Assembly (NCBI RefSeq): GCF_014642835.1
Contig: NZ_BMJA01000004.1
Coordinates: 65,678-129,677, forward strand
Source: Dyella nitratireducens
Lineage (GTDB): Bacteria; Pseudomonadota; Gammaproteobacteria; Xanthomonadales; Rhodanobacteraceae
Direction of reading: 5' to 3'
DNA: 64,000 bases
The translations under genes and the position numbers were made by a program. The notes under the pieces are model-generated. The model saw only the letters and a program-made list of their open reading frames with translations, was not told the DNA's origin and did no database searches. This document shows positions 34,082 to 43,406 of this stretch, in pieces (position 1 is the stretch's first letter; the number at the start of each line of letters is the position of its first letter).

Positions 34082-35281
34082 ATGATCGTCAGCTCCCTGC
34101 TCGATACCGATCTTTATAAATTTTCCATGATGCAGGTGGTGCTGCATCAGTATCCTGCTGCGCAGGTGGAGTACCGCTTCAAGTGCCGCAATCCGGGCGT
34201 CAACCTGGTGCCGTACATCGATGAGATCCGCGAGGAACTGCATGCGCTATGCAGCTTGCGCTTTACCGAGCAAGAGCTTGACTACCTGCGTAGCTGGCGC
34301 TTCATCAAGAGTGATTTCATCGACTTCCTTGGCCTGTTCCAGCTCAATGCGAAGTACGTGGAGATCACGCCGTCACCGTTGAACAACGGTGAGATCGAGA
34401 TCCACATTTGCGGTCCGTGGCTGCATACGATTCTTTTTGAAGTGCCGTTGCTGGCAATCGTTAACGAAGTGTATTTCCGCAACACGCAACCTAGCCTTGA
34501 CCTGGCGGAAGGGCGTCATCGCCTGAAAGAAAAGATCGCGCTGTTGCGTGATACCCCAGGGTACCAAGAGTGCCGCATCGCCGACTACGGCACGCGTCGG
34601 CGCTTCTCGCGGGAGTGGCATCGGGAAGTGGCGGAAACGCTGCACGACGGACTGGGTTCGCAACTGGCCGGCACCAGCAATGTGTGGCTGGCTCGCCAGC
34701 TCGGCCTGCGCCCCCTCGGTACGCTGGCTCATGAGTACCTGCAGGCGCACCAGGCGCTGGGTCCGCGCTTGCGCGATTCGCAGGTGGCCGCACTGGAAGC
34801 CTGGGCCAAGGAATACCGCGGCGACCTCGGTATCGCACTATCGGACGTCTACGGGCTCACCGCCTTCCTGCGCGATTTCGATATGTATTTTTGCAAGCTG
34901 TTCGACGGCACCCGCCACGATTCGGGCGATCCCTTCGCCTGGGGCGAGCGCGTGCTGGCGCACTATCAGGCCAATCGTGTCGATCCGCGCAGCAAGATCC
35001 TGGTGTTCAGTGACAGCTTGAGCATTCCCAAGGTGATGGAGCTGTTCAAGCATTTCCATGGGCGCTGCCAGCTTGCATTTGGCGTAGGTACGAACCTCAC
35101 CAACGATGTGGGGCCCACGCCGCTCAACATCGTGATCAAGATGGTTCGCTGCAACGGGCAGCCGGTGGCGAAACTCAGCGATTCGCCGGGCAAGAATATG
35201 TGCGATGACGAGGCGTACATCGCTTATCTGCGGCAGGTGTTTGATATTCCGGTACTGGTCGAGGCGGAATCTGCTGCTTGA
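34082..35281 (+). CDS. pncB: Nicotinate phosphoribosyltransferase
   Basis: 399 residues, the PncB length. Diagnostic segments are [20 protein letters not shown] at the N-terminus, [23 protein letters not shown]-like [41 protein letters not shown] and [12 protein letters not shown]. It joins nicotinate to PRPP to give nicotinate mononucleotide in NAD salvage, using ATP hydrolysis. The ATG at 34082 is chosen because the family homology begins there; the frame is open upstream to 33797 but would read through the structured RNA. Convergent with metQ. Confidence 0.95.
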   Translation: MIVSSLLDTDLYKFSMMQVVLHQYPAAQVEYRFKCRNPGVNLVPYIDEIREELHALCSLRFTEQELDYLRSWRFIKSDFIDFLGLFQLNAKYVEITPSPLNNGEIEIHICGPWLHTILFEVPLLAIVNEVYFRNTQPSLDLAEGRHRLKEKIALLRDTPGYQECRIADYGTRRRFSREWHREVAETLHDGLGSQLAGTSNVWLARQLGLRPLGTLAHEYLQAHQALGPRLRDSQVAALEAWAKEYRGDLGIALSDVYGLTAFLRDFDMYFCKLFDGTRHDSGDPFAWGERVLAHYQANRVDPRSKILVFSDSLSIPKVMELFKHFHGRCQLAFGVGTNLTNDVGPTPLNIVIKMVRCNGQPVAKLSDSPGKNMCDDEAYIAYLRQVFDIPVLVEAESAA

Positions 35282-35292
35282 TCTAAAACCTG

Positions 35293-35328
35293 TGGCCGCC
35301 ATTGCCGCCCAAGCGGGAATGGCGGCCA
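35293..35328. terminator. Bidirectional hairpin between pncB and metQ
   Basis: TGGCCGCCATT (35293-35303) pairs perfectly with AATGGCGGCCA (35318-35328), with an inner CCGC/GCGG stem. It lies between convergent genes. There is no strong T-run directly after it on either strand, so it may also be a dispersed repeat. Confidence 0.55.
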
Positions 35329-35356
35329 TGTGATTTTGCAAAGAAAGTGCGGATCT

Positions 35357-36154
35357 TCAGAACGCCGGCAATACTGCGCCGTGATACTTCTGCTCGATAA
35401 ACGCCTTCACTTCCGGACTGGTCAACGCCTGCGCCAGCTTCTGCACGCGCGGATCGTCCTTGTTGTCGGGGCGTCCAACCAGGTAATTCACATAGGGTGA
35501 ATTCTTGTCCTCGATCAGCAGCGCATCCTTGGTCGGGTTCAGGCCGGCAGCCAGCGCATAGTTGGTGTTGATCAGCGCCAGGTCCACCTCGTCCAGCGTG
35601 CGCGGCAGCATCGCGGCTTCCAATTCCTTGAACTTCAGGTTCTTCGGGTTGGCTGTGATGTCCTTGGTGGTGGCCAGCTCGTTGTTCGGATCTTTCAGCG
35701 TGATCAGGCCGTGTTTGGCGAGCAGCAGCAACGCACGGCTGTTGTTGCTGGGGTCGTTCGGAATCGCCACGGTGGCGCCGTCGGGCAACTGGTCGATCGA
35801 CTTGAGCTTGTGCGAGTACGCGCCGAACGGTTCGATGTGCACGCCGGTGATGATCACCAGGTTGGTGCCGCGCTCGCGATTGAAGGCGTCCAGGTAGGGC
35901 TTGGTCTGGAAATAGTTTACATCGATGCTTTTTTCCGCCACTTGCAGATTGGGCTGCACGTAGTCGGCAAACACCTTGATATCCAGGTTCACGCCTTCCT
36001 TCGCCAGAATGGGTTTCACTTCTTTGAGGATTTCCGCATGCGGCACGGCGGTGGCGGCCACGGTCAGCGTTTGGCCGTCGGAACCGCCGGAGCCTGAAGA
36101 TGAGCAACCGGCAACCAGCAGGGCGGCGGCAGCCAGGAAAAGGAGTTTTTTCAT
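35357..36154 (-). CDS. metQ: Methionine ABC transporter substrate-binding lipoprotein
   Basis: 265 residues with a lipoprotein signal (MKKLLFLAAAALLVAGC, Cys17). The NlpA/MetQ fold is shown by AVPHAEILKEVKPILAKEG, FADYVQPNLQVAEKSIDVNYFQ and HIEPFGAYSHKLKSIDQLPDGA. MetQ binds D- or L-methionine in the periplasm and delivers it to MetI. It is the last gene of metN-metI-metQ on the minus strand, 65 bases after metI. The chosen start follows GGATAG; the frame extends to 36193 without a plausible start. Confidence 0.93.
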   Translation of the reverse strand: MKKLLFLAAAALLVAGCSSSGSGGSDGQTLTVAATAVPHAEILKEVKPILAKEGVNLDIKVFADYVQPNLQVAEKSIDVNYFQTKPYLDAFNRERGTNLVIITGVHIEPFGAYSHKLKSIDQLPDGATVAIPNDPSNNSRALLLLAKHGLITLKDPNNELATTKDITANPKNLKFKELEAAMLPRTLDEVDLALINTNYALAAGLNPTKDALLIEDKNSPYVNYLVGRPDNKDDPRVQKLAQALTSPEVKAFIEQKYHGAVLPAF

Positions 36155-36219
36155 GGGGCTATCCTTGTGCGATGCGCCAGAATAGCCGTCCATACGGATG
36201 GATGCAAAAAAGTGCGGAA

Positions 36220-36912
36220 TTACCGCCGGCTATAGTGCGCTACGATGCGATCGCCCAACATCTGTAGTATTTGAACCAGTACGATCAGCAGCAACACCGT
36301 CACCACCATGTAATCGGACTTGTAGCTGAGATAGCCGTAGCGATAAGCCAAGTCGCCCAGGCCACCGGAGCCGATCGCGCCGCCCATGGCGGTGTAACCG
36401 ACCAGCGCGACGGCAGTCACCGTCACACCTGCCCACAGGCTGGCACGTGCCTCCGGTAGCAGCACATGGCGCACGATCTGCCAGGTGGTCGCCCCCATCG
36501 CTTGCGAGGCTTCGATCACGCCTTGCTCGACTTCGCGCAACGATGTTTCCACCAGGCGTGCGAAGAAGGGCGCTGCGCCGATCACCAGCGGCGGAATCGC
36601 GCCACGAATGCCGAGCTTGGTGCCCACCAGTACGTAAGTGAGCGGCATCAGCACGATCATCAAAATGATGAAAGGCACCGAACGCAGCACGTTCACTACC
36701 AGCGCGAGCACGCCATAGAGCTTGGGCATGGCGTGAAGCTGTCCTTTGCCGGTGAGGAACAGCAACACGCCCAATGGCAGGCCGATAATCACGGTGAGCA
36801 CCAGCGAGCCGCCCAGCATCAGCAGCGTGTCGATACACGCCTGGCCCATCTCACCCCAGTCATCGATATTGGGAAACAACGTGTGCAGCAGGGGAAGTTG
36901 GCTGGTGATCAT
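36220..36912 (-). CDS. metI: Methionine ABC transporter permease
   Basis: 230 residues with five predicted transmembrane segments. The permease (EAA) loop appears as [28 protein letters not shown], the contact site for the ATPase. [21 protein letters not shown] and [17 protein letters not shown] are typical of MetI. It forms the membrane channel for methionine. Its ATG overlaps the metN stop codon by four bases (ATGA), so metN and metI are translationally coupled. Confidence 0.93.
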   Translation of the reverse strand: MITSQLPLLHTLFPNIDDWGEMGQACIDTLLMLGGSLVLTVIIGLPLGVLLFLTGKGQLHAMPKLYGVLALVVNVLRSVPFIILMIVLMPLTYVLVGTKLGIRGAIPPLVIGAAPFFARLVETSLREVEQGVIEASQAMGATTWQIVRHVLLPEARASLWAGVTVTAVALVGYTAMGGAIGSGGLGDLAYRYGYLSYKSDYMVVTVLLLIVLVQILQMLGDRIVAHYSRR

Positions 36913-37952
36913 CGGGCAAGTTCCTCCACATGGATGCCTGCTTCGCGTAGCGCGCGCAGGGCGGCATCCACGTTGTCACCCTGCATGGCGAGGGTGAGTT
37001 GGCCATAGGGCAGATCCTTGATGCGGTCGATGCGACCGGCCAGGATGTTGAAGTCCACGCCCGTTTCGCGGGTGACGCGTCCGAGCGTCGGCGACCAGGT
37101 CGCTTCGCCACGGAAGGAAAGACGCATGATGCGGCCAGGGACGTGTTCGTAGATGGCGTGCTCACCGGCTGTTTCTTCCGGCAGAGCTTCGCTGACGAAG
37201 CGGCGCGTGGTGGCGTGTTGCGGATGCAGGAATACATCCGCGACGGCGCCATGCTCCACGATACGCCCTGCATCCAAGACAGCTACGCGATCGCACACAC
37301 GACGTACTACGTCCATCTCGTGTGTGATCAGCACGATGGTCAATTTCAATTCGCGGTTGATCTCGGCCAGCAGATCGAGCACGGATGCCGTCGTTTGCGG
37401 ATCGAGCGCGCTGGTCGCTTCGTCGCACAGCAGAATCGATGGATGATTGGCCAAGGCACGCGCAATGCCGACGCGCTGCTTCTGTCCACCGGATAACTGT
37501 GAGGGATATTTGTTCGCGTGCGCAGTCAGGCCGACGCGTTGCAATAACTCATCCACTCGCGCACTGATGGTCTTGGCGTCCTTGTTGCCGGCCAGGCGCA
37601 TCGGGAAGGCGATATTCTCCGTCACTGTCTGCGACGAAAGCAGGTTGAAGTGCTGGAAGATCATGCCAATGCGCTGCCTGGCAACGCGCAGGGCTTCGTC
37701 GGGCAACGCGGTGATCTCGGTGTCGCCGATCAGGATGCGTCCGCCGCTGGGCCGCTCCAGCAAGTTGATCAAGCGGATCAGCGTGGATTTGCCGGCGCCG
37801 GAATGGCCGATGATGCCGAACACCTCACCGTCCATAATCTCCAGACTGAAAGGCTCCAGCGCCGGAATGTCCTTGCCGTCGACACGGTAGGATTTGTGGA
37901 CATCGATGAAGCGGATCACGGTGGGCCTGGGTGGATGGTCGAAAGCGGGCAT
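36909..37952 (-). CDS. metN: Methionine ABC transporter ATP-binding protein
   Basis: 347 residues. Walker A is GHSGAGKST, the signature is LSGGQKQR, and Walker B is [12 protein letters not shown], followed by an H-loop in [14 protein letters not shown]. The C-terminal 90 residues form the NIL/ACT-like domain that binds methionine and trans-inhibits transport in E. coli MetN. The start at 37952 ([10 protein letters not shown]) is the most likely; the longer frame to 38021 crosses a repeat. First gene of metNIQ. No S-adenosylmethionine riboswitch was seen upstream. Confidence 0.94.
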   Translation of the reverse strand: MPAFDHPPRPTVIRFIDVHKSYRVDGKDIPALEPFSLEIMDGEVFGIIGHSGAGKSTLIRLINLLERPSGGRILIGDTEITALPDEALRVARQRIGMIFQHFNLLSSQTVTENIAFPMRLAGNKDAKTISARVDELLQRVGLTAHANKYPSQLSGGQKQRVGIARALANHPSILLCDEATSALDPQTTASVLDLLAEINRELKLTIVLITHEMDVVRRVCDRVAVLDAGRIVEHGAVADVFLHPQHATTRRFVSEALPEETAGEHAIYEHVPGRIMRLSFRGEATWSPTLGRVTRETGVDFNILAGRIDRIKDLPYGQLTLAMQGDNVDAALRALREAGIHVEELAR

Positions 37953-37979
37953 TCTATGCCACCTGGGCCGTGGCAGTGG

Positions 37980-38064
37980 GTAGGTTGGGTTAGCGCAGCG
38001 TAACCCAACAGTTCTTGTCAAGCGCGAGGCATTGTTGGGTTACGCTTACGCTAACCCAACCTAC
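37980..38064. repeat. GTAGGTTGGGTTAGCGCAGCG inverted repeat pair
   Basis: Arms at 37980-38009 and 38034-38064 are imperfect reverse complements; each arm also folds on itself around GGGTTACGCTNACGCTAACCC. It lies between divergent metN and the glutathione peroxidase gene and could affect both promoters. Confidence 0.85.
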
Positions 38065-38090
38065 GTAATCGATATGACCGGAGCGATGAC

Positions 38091-38567
38091 ATGACCACCG
38101 TATACGACTTCAGCGCGCGCGACATCGACGGCAACGAGCGCTCGCTGGGCGACTGGCGCGGCAAGACCTTGCTGATCGTCAACGTGGCCTCCAAGTGCGG
38201 CTTTACTCCGCAATACAAGGGGCTGGAGGAACTGTGGCGCAAGCACCGCGACCAGGGTGTGGCCGTGCTCGGCTTCCCCTGCGACCAGTTCGGCCATCAG
38301 GAGCCGGGCGACGAGGCGGAGATCAAGCAATTCTGCTCCACCACCTACGATGTAACGTTTCCCATGTTCGCCAAGATCGACGTGAACGGCGAGGGCACGC
38401 ATCCGCTGTATCAGTGGTTGAAGAAAGAAGCCAAGGGCTTGCTGGGTAGCGAGTCGATCAAGTGGAACTTCACCAAATTCCTGGTGGATGCGCAGGGAGA
38501 GGTGGTGAAACGTTACGCGCCGAATGATGCGCCGGAGAAAATCGAGAAGGATTTGGCGAAGCGTTGA
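38091..38567 (+). CDS. Glutathione peroxidase family thiol peroxidase
   Basis: 158 residues. NVASKCGFTPQYKGLEELW contains the peroxidatic Cys36, followed by GFPCDQFGHQEPG and WNFTKFLVDAQG, the conserved Gln and Trp/Asn tetrad. In many bacterial members the Cys of the FPC motif resolves the reaction with thioredoxin rather than glutathione. It reduces peroxides in the cytoplasm. The ATG at 38091 lies 6 bases after GATGAC, with GGAG a little farther upstream. Confidence 0.93.
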   Translation: MTTVYDFSARDIDGNERSLGDWRGKTLLIVNVASKCGFTPQYKGLEELWRKHRDQGVAVLGFPCDQFGHQEPGDEAEIKQFCSTTYDVTFPMFAKIDVNGEGTHPLYQWLKKEAKGLLGSESIKWNFTKFLVDAQGEVVKRYAPNDAPEKIEKDLAKR

Positions 38568-38617
38568 GCACTTTGCCCCTCTGCCCGGATGGAGCGGGGG
38601 CTGGTTTGGGGCGAGAT

Positions 38618-40162
38618 CTAGCTCTTGCCCCGAAACTCCGCCAATAACTCCACAATCGCATCGAGATTCCGGCTCGGACTCGGCTCATCCCCGCCGCGCA
38701 CAAAATTGTTGAGCATGATCGCAAACGCCAAATGCTCACCCGCTTCGGTCGTCACGTAACCCACCAGGCAGCGCACATTGTTCATGCTGCCAGTCTTGGC
38801 ATGCACGTTGTCCGCCGCTGCCGTATTGCGCATGCGCCATTCGAGCGTGCCATCCACACCCGCGGAGGGCAGGGCATTGCGTAGCTGGTCGCCATAGGGC
38901 TGGCTGGCGAGATACGTCAGCAGATGCACCATTGCATTGGCCGTGGACAGATCCTGCCGCGACAGGCCTGCGCCATCTTCGATCTGGGCCATGCCGGGCG
39001 CGATGCCGATGCGATCCAGCAGTGCTTTGAGCGTGCGGATGCCCCAGGCGTCACTGCTCAGAAAACCCGAAGGCGGGTCGCCTGATTGTTCGGCATTGGC
39101 ATGTGCTTTCACCCCAGCAATTTGCAGCAGGTTCTGCAGATAGAGGTTCTGCGAACGCTTCAAGCCGCGATCGAGAATCTCCATCATCGGCGGTGACAGC
39201 ACTTCTGCGAGCACCACGGCCTTGTTGATATCGGTAGCGTCCTGTTCCGGCCAATGCCGTACGCGCAAGTTGCCGTGGATGCGCACGCCATGCCGTTCCA
39301 GCGCTTCGCGCAAGCGTGTGCCGGCATACCAGGCCGGATCGGCGATGGCGAGCTTGTATGTTTGCGGTTCCGCATGCGCGGCGATGGTACCGAAGGCATA
39401 CAAGGTGGCGTCGCCCGGTGCGCGATAGAGATTGACGTCGCTACGTGTATCGCGTGCGCCGGTCGCCAGGTTGTTCACCATGCGTGTGATGGCGCCGGGC
39501 GGATCAAGCATCAGCGAAGCGGGATAGCCTGGCGCTTTCGCTGGCGCCACGGTGAGATCGGCCACGTTTTCCCGCACACTGAGTGCGGAAGCGGGTACCG
39601 CGAACCAGCTTTGCAGATCGCGCGCTTCCCAGCCGGAGCCTGTCTGCGGCCCCTGGAAATAGCTGTCATCCGCAATCAGATCACCTTGCACGTCATGCAC
39701 GCCGCTGGCTGCCAACTGCTCGGCGAGCTGATCGGCCCAATCCATGTTGGTGCCGGGTGTGTCGAGTGTGGGATCGCCCATGCCGCGCAAGATCAACGGG
39801 CCTTCCAACCGGCCCTGTACGACCTGGCGCGTGGCGAGCAATTGCGTAGGAATGCGATAGCCGGTGCCTATCGTGTCCAACACCACTGCGGCGGTGTAGA
39901 GCTTGGCCGCGGAAGCGGGCTGCAGCAGGCGATCCGCATCGTGCGCATATAGCGTGCGTCCGGAATCGAGCGATACCACGGCAATGCCCCAGCTGGCAGC
40001 ATCGAAGCGCGGTTGCCCGATCTGCTCGTCGATGGCGGAGGCGAGTTGCTCGCGCGTCGTCGTCGCGGCGATGGGCGAATCAGCGTAGGCGTGTGCGCCG
40101 GCCATGGCGCCCAGCAGCATGCATGCCGCGCCGATCCGCAACAGATATCGCGAGAGTTTCAT
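38618..40162 (-). CDS. dacB: D-alanyl-D-alanine carboxypeptidase/endopeptidase (PBP4)
   Basis: 514 residues with a signal peptide (about 1-27). All three penicillin-binding motifs are present: SAAK at 84-87 (nucleophile Ser84), SQN in KRSQNLYLQNLL, and KTG in HAKTGSMNNVR. The large insert between the first two motifs is characteristic of the DacB/PBP4 class. It trims D-Ala from, and cleaves cross-links in, peptidoglycan. The gene converges with glutathione peroxidase with 50 bases between. A signal peptide and periplasmic localisation are expected. Confidence 0.94.
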   Translation of the reverse strand: MKLSRYLLRIGAACMLLGAMAGAHAYADSPIAATTTREQLASAIDEQIGQPRFDAASWGIAVVSLDSGRTLYAHDADRLLQPASAAKLYTAAVVLDTIGTGYRIPTQLLATRQVVQGRLEGPLILRGMGDPTLDTPGTNMDWADQLAEQLAASGVHDVQGDLIADDSYFQGPQTGSGWEARDLQSWFAVPASALSVRENVADLTVAPAKAPGYPASLMLDPPGAITRMVNNLATGARDTRSDVNLYRAPGDATLYAFGTIAAHAEPQTYKLAIADPAWYAGTRLREALERHGVRIHGNLRVRHWPEQDATDINKAVVLAEVLSPPMMEILDRGLKRSQNLYLQNLLQIAGVKAHANAEQSGDPPSGFLSSDAWGIRTLKALLDRIGIAPGMAQIEDGAGLSRQDLSTANAMVHLLTYLASQPYGDQLRNALPSAGVDGTLEWRMRNTAAADNVHAKTGSMNNVRCLVGYVTTEAGEHLAFAIMLNNFVRGGDEPSPSRNLDAIVELLAEFRGKS

Positions 40163-40201
40163 GGGGCCAAGTATTGCTCAAGCGGCAGCGTGCACGATAG
40201 C

Positions 40202-41539
40202 TCACGCAATCCACGCGCGCTGTCGGCGCAAGCGCAAACCCAGCCAACCTAGACACAGGGCACGCATGGCCATGAAGGCAATAAACGTCAGCCACAACCC
40301 TTCATTGCCCAGGCTGCGCGTGAGCCACGCGAGCAGGATGAAAAACAATACGGAAACCAACATGCCGTCTCGCATTTCCCGCGCCCGTGTCGCGCCGATG
40401 AACAGGCCGTCGAGCAGATAGCTCCATACCCCCACTACTGGCAGTGCCGTCAGCCATGGCAGGCACTGGTAGGCGGCATCGCGCACGTCTGGCAGGTTGG
40501 TTTGCAGGTTCACGAACAGATGCCCTGCACTGCCGAAGAACAGCGCAAAGCCGATGCTGCCGATTAACGACCATCCACCCGCCACCACCAGGGCGCGGCG
40601 TAGTGCATGCGGGTCGCGGGCACCGATGGCGTGGCCGCATAGCGCTTCGACTGCATTAGCCAGCCCGTCCAGTCCAAACGCAGTCAGCATCAGGCCATTG
40701 AGCAACAACGCATTGGCAGCAACGGTGGCATCGCCAATCCTTGCGCCGAGTAGCGAAAGGCTGAAGAACACGCCTTCCAGCGCGATCGTCCGCAGGAAAA
40801 TGTCACGATTCACGCGTAGCAGCGGCAACCAATGCCGCCATTCGCGCATGGCTTGCCAATCCACGTGTCCGTCGAACCCACGCAAGACACGGCGCGCCTG
40901 CCATATGCCATACAAGGCACCACACCATTCGCCCGTCACCGAAGCGAGCGCAATGCCTGGCACGCCCCAGCCGAATCCCGGCACAAACAGCAGGTTGAGC
41001 GCGATATTGACCAGGTTCGTCACCAGCAACAGGCTAAGCGTGGTGCGCGCGCGTTGTGCACCGATAAACCAGCCAGCGAGCGAGTAGTTGAGCAGCGCCG
41101 CAGGCAGGCCTAGCAGGCGCAGATGCAGGTAATCCATGGCGCGGCCGGTCATCAGTGGCGTCGAATGCATCTGTGCGACCAGCCACGGCAACAGCGGCAC
41201 CATCAGCAGGCCCACCAGCACGCCCAACATGGCGGCAAGCAACAAGGCCTGTGCTTGTACAGTGCGTAATGCCGAAGCATCGTCCGCACCCTTGGCCTGG
41301 GCGGCGAAACCGGTGGTACCCATGCGCAGGAAACCCAGGCTCCATACCGGCAATGCATAAACGGCGCTGCCCACCGTGACGGCGCCCAGATCCTGTGTAT
41401 GCGGCAGATGGCCGGCCACGGTACTGTCCACCAATGACACCAGGGGCACGGTGAGATTGGACAGGATCATCGGCGTGGCCAACGCCCACACCTGCCGGTG
41501 CGTCGGGCGATGGCGCCAGGCTTCAAGCAGTGTCGTCAT
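40202..41539 (-). CDS. MATE family efflux transporter (DinF-type)
   Basis: 445 residues with 12 predicted transmembrane segments in two similar halves. The N-terminal WALATPMILSNLTVPLVSLVDSTVAGHL is the MATE start signature, and FAAQAKGADD and GLDGLANAVEALCGHAIGA match the DinF branch. These pumps export drugs or toxic metabolites in exchange for sodium or protons. The substrate cannot be told from the sequence. The start at 41539 is chosen over 41575 because the family begins near there. Confidence 0.92.
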   Translation of the reverse strand: MTTLLEAWRHRPTHRQVWALATPMILSNLTVPLVSLVDSTVAGHLPHTQDLGAVTVGSAVYALPVWSLGFLRMGTTGFAAQAKGADDASALRTVQAQALLLAAMLGVLVGLLMVPLLPWLVAQMHSTPLMTGRAMDYLHLRLLGLPAALLNYSLAGWFIGAQRARTTLSLLLVTNLVNIALNLLFVPGFGWGVPGIALASVTGEWCGALYGIWQARRVLRGFDGHVDWQAMREWRHWLPLLRVNRDIFLRTIALEGVFFSLSLLGARIGDATVAANALLLNGLMLTAFGLDGLANAVEALCGHAIGARDPHALRRALVVAGGWSLIGSIGFALFFGSAGHLFVNLQTNLPDVRDAAYQCLPWLTALPVVGVWSYLLDGLFIGATRAREMRDGMLVSVLFFILLAWLTRSLGNEGLWLTFIAFMAMRALCLGWLGLRLRRQRAWIA

Positions 41540-41667
41540 GGGGAATTCGCGGGTAGCTGACGGGCATTGTGGCATGCCTAGGGCGGGCCACTAGTGCCAA
41601 GTGATACGCTTGCACGTTCCCCGTCGGCGAAGGTCGGCGCTCATTCTTAGATCACAGCGAGACCGTC

Positions 41668-42150
41668 ATGCAGATTGCCGAAAACGCCGTAGCTTCTTTC
41701 CACTACACCCTCACCGACGACAACGGCCAGGTGCTCGACAGCTCCGAGGGCCGCGAGCCGCTCACCTACCTGCATGGCACCGGCCAGATCGTGCCGGGCC
41801 TGGAAAAGGCGATGGCCGGCCGCGTGGCGGGCGATCAGTTCAAAGTTGACGTAGCGCCTGCCGAAGGCTACGGCGTCCATCACGCGGAATTGGTACAGGC
41901 CGTGCCGCGTGAAGCTTTCCAGGGCGTGGACGATATCCAGCCCGGCATGCAGTTCCAGGCTAACGGCCCGCAGGGCGTGGTCCACGTCACCGTCACGCAG
42001 GTCGACGGCGAGACGGTGCATATCGACGGCAACCATCCGCTTGCTGGCCAGACCCTGCATTTCGACATCCAGGTGACCGACGTACGCGCGGCGAGTGAAG
42101 AAGAGCTTGCGCACGGGCACGTGCATGGTGCGGGCGGGCATCATCACTAA
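41668..42150 (+). CDS. slyD: SlyD-type FKBP peptidyl-prolyl isomerase
   Basis: 160 residues. The split FKBP domain reads FHYTLTDDNGQVLDSSEGREPLTYLHGTGQIVPGLEKAMAG, then an IF chaperone insert (VDVAPAEGYGVHHAELVQAVP...FDDIQ-like) and a return to the FKBP core. The C-terminus is His-rich (HGHVHGAGGHHH), as in nickel-binding SlyD. In E. coli SlyD aids folding and hydrogenase nickel insertion. The tail is much shorter than in E. coli. Monocistronic, with 50 bases before the next gene. Confidence 0.92.
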   Translation: MQIAENAVASFHYTLTDDNGQVLDSSEGREPLTYLHGTGQIVPGLEKAMAGRVAGDQFKVDVAPAEGYGVHHAELVQAVPREAFQGVDDIQPGMQFQANGPQGVVHVTVTQVDGETVHIDGNHPLAGQTLHFDIQVTDVRAASEEELAHGHVHGAGGHHH

Positions 42151-42200
42151 CGCAGCGCATGTTTGACGCTTAAGGAATTCGGCGCCGGGGGACGCCAACC

Positions 42201-43385
42201 ATGCAAGGACGCTTGCGCATTGCCATTGTCGGTTACGGCACCGCCGGTCAGGCGGCAGCGATCATGCTGCATGCGCAAGGCCATGCGCTGACGGTGTTTG
42301 AGCAGGCTCCGGTGCTGAGACCCGTCGGCGCCGGATTCCTGCTGCAGCCGACCGGTTTGGGCGTACTTGCCCGCTTGGGGTTGCACGAAGCGGCGCTCGA
42401 ACAAGGACAGCGCATCGAACGTCTGCACGGCTGCAATCATCGTGGCCGTACGGTGATGGATATGCGCTACGCCGATCATGCTGCGGATAGCTTTGGCGTC
42501 GGCATGACGCGCGGCAGCCTTTTCAGCGTGTTGCGCGACGCGTATCCGGATGCGCACGCTGTTCGAACTGGCGTCTGCATCAAGCAGATTGCCACGGACG
42601 AGCATGGTCTGCTTGATGCCGAAGGCAAGTCTTACGGCCCGTTCGATCTGATCGTCATCGCTGATGGCGCCCACTCGCGTCTGCGCGGCTGCGTACCCAA
42701 CCTGGTGCAGCGTGAAACCATGTATCCGTGGGGAGCATTGTGGTGTCTGGTGCCGGGAGACAACTGGCTGCATCCCAATGAATTGCGGCAGCGCTATGCG
42801 GGCACGCGGGAGATGATTGGATTGTTGCCCGTGGGCCGGCGCGTGGATCATTCCGGGCGCTGGCTTACCTTCTACTTCAGCCTGCCAGGCGATCAAGTCG
42901 AAGCATTCGACGAACAAGGCTTCGAGCGTATGCGCGAACGCATCGCAGCGATCTGGCCTGAAGCGTCGGCGCTGCTTGAGGGCATCGATTCGCCGCAACA
43001 GCTCAATCGTGCACGCTATCGCGATGTCGTGATGCACGCGCCAGTGCAAGGCCGCGTCGTGTTTATAGGTGATGCGGCACACGCGATGAGTCCACAGCTT
43101 GGCCAGGGCGTAAACATGGCCATGCTCGATGCCGAAGCCTTGGCGCTGGCGCTCGCAGCGAGTTCCGGTCTGGATGAAGCCTTGCAGGCGTATGCACGAA
43201 ATCGGCGTGCGCACCTATCGGTCTATCAGCGCCTTAGCCGATGGTTGACGCCATGGTTCCAATCGGAACGCAACGCGCTGGCCACGTGGCGGGATCTGGG
43301 TTTCGGCCCACTCGGCCGGTGGTCATTCACACGCGGTCAGATGCTGAAGATACTCACTGGAACCAAGGCGGCGTGGTGGCGCTGA
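42201..43385 (+). CDS. FAD-dependent monooxygenase
   Basis: 394 residues. The dinucleotide-binding strand is RIAIVGYGTAGQAAAIML, the second FAD motif is the DG-type FDLIVIADGAHSRLR, and the third is GRVVFIGDAAHAMSPQLGQGVNMAMLDAEAL. This is a class A flavoprotein hydroxylase, related to UbiH, salicylate hydroxylase and TetX-type enzymes. The substrate is not evident and no catabolic cluster surrounds it. The C-terminal 70 residues are basic and helical, as in this family. Confidence 0.9.
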   Translation: MQGRLRIAIVGYGTAGQAAAIMLHAQGHALTVFEQAPVLRPVGAGFLLQPTGLGVLARLGLHEAALEQGQRIERLHGCNHRGRTVMDMRYADHAADSFGVGMTRGSLFSVLRDAYPDAHAVRTGVCIKQIATDEHGLLDAEGKSYGPFDLIVIADGAHSRLRGCVPNLVQRETMYPWGALWCLVPGDNWLHPNELRQRYAGTREMIGLLPVGRRVDHSGRWLTFYFSLPGDQVEAFDEQGFERMRERIAAIWPEASALLEGIDSPQQLNRARYRDVVMHAPVQGRVVFIGDAAHAMSPQLGQGVNMAMLDAEALALALAASSGLDEALQAYARNRRAHLSVYQRLSRWLTPWFQSERNALATWRDLGFGPLGRWSFTRGQMLKILTGTKAAWWR

Positions 43386-43406
43386 ACGTTGCACCACGCG
43401 CAAGCT

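Noticed and set aside
37953-38090. S-adenosylmethionine riboswitch ahead of metN
   Set aside because: The region is filled by the GTAGGTTGGG repeat pair; no riboswitch-like conserved core or terminator seen.
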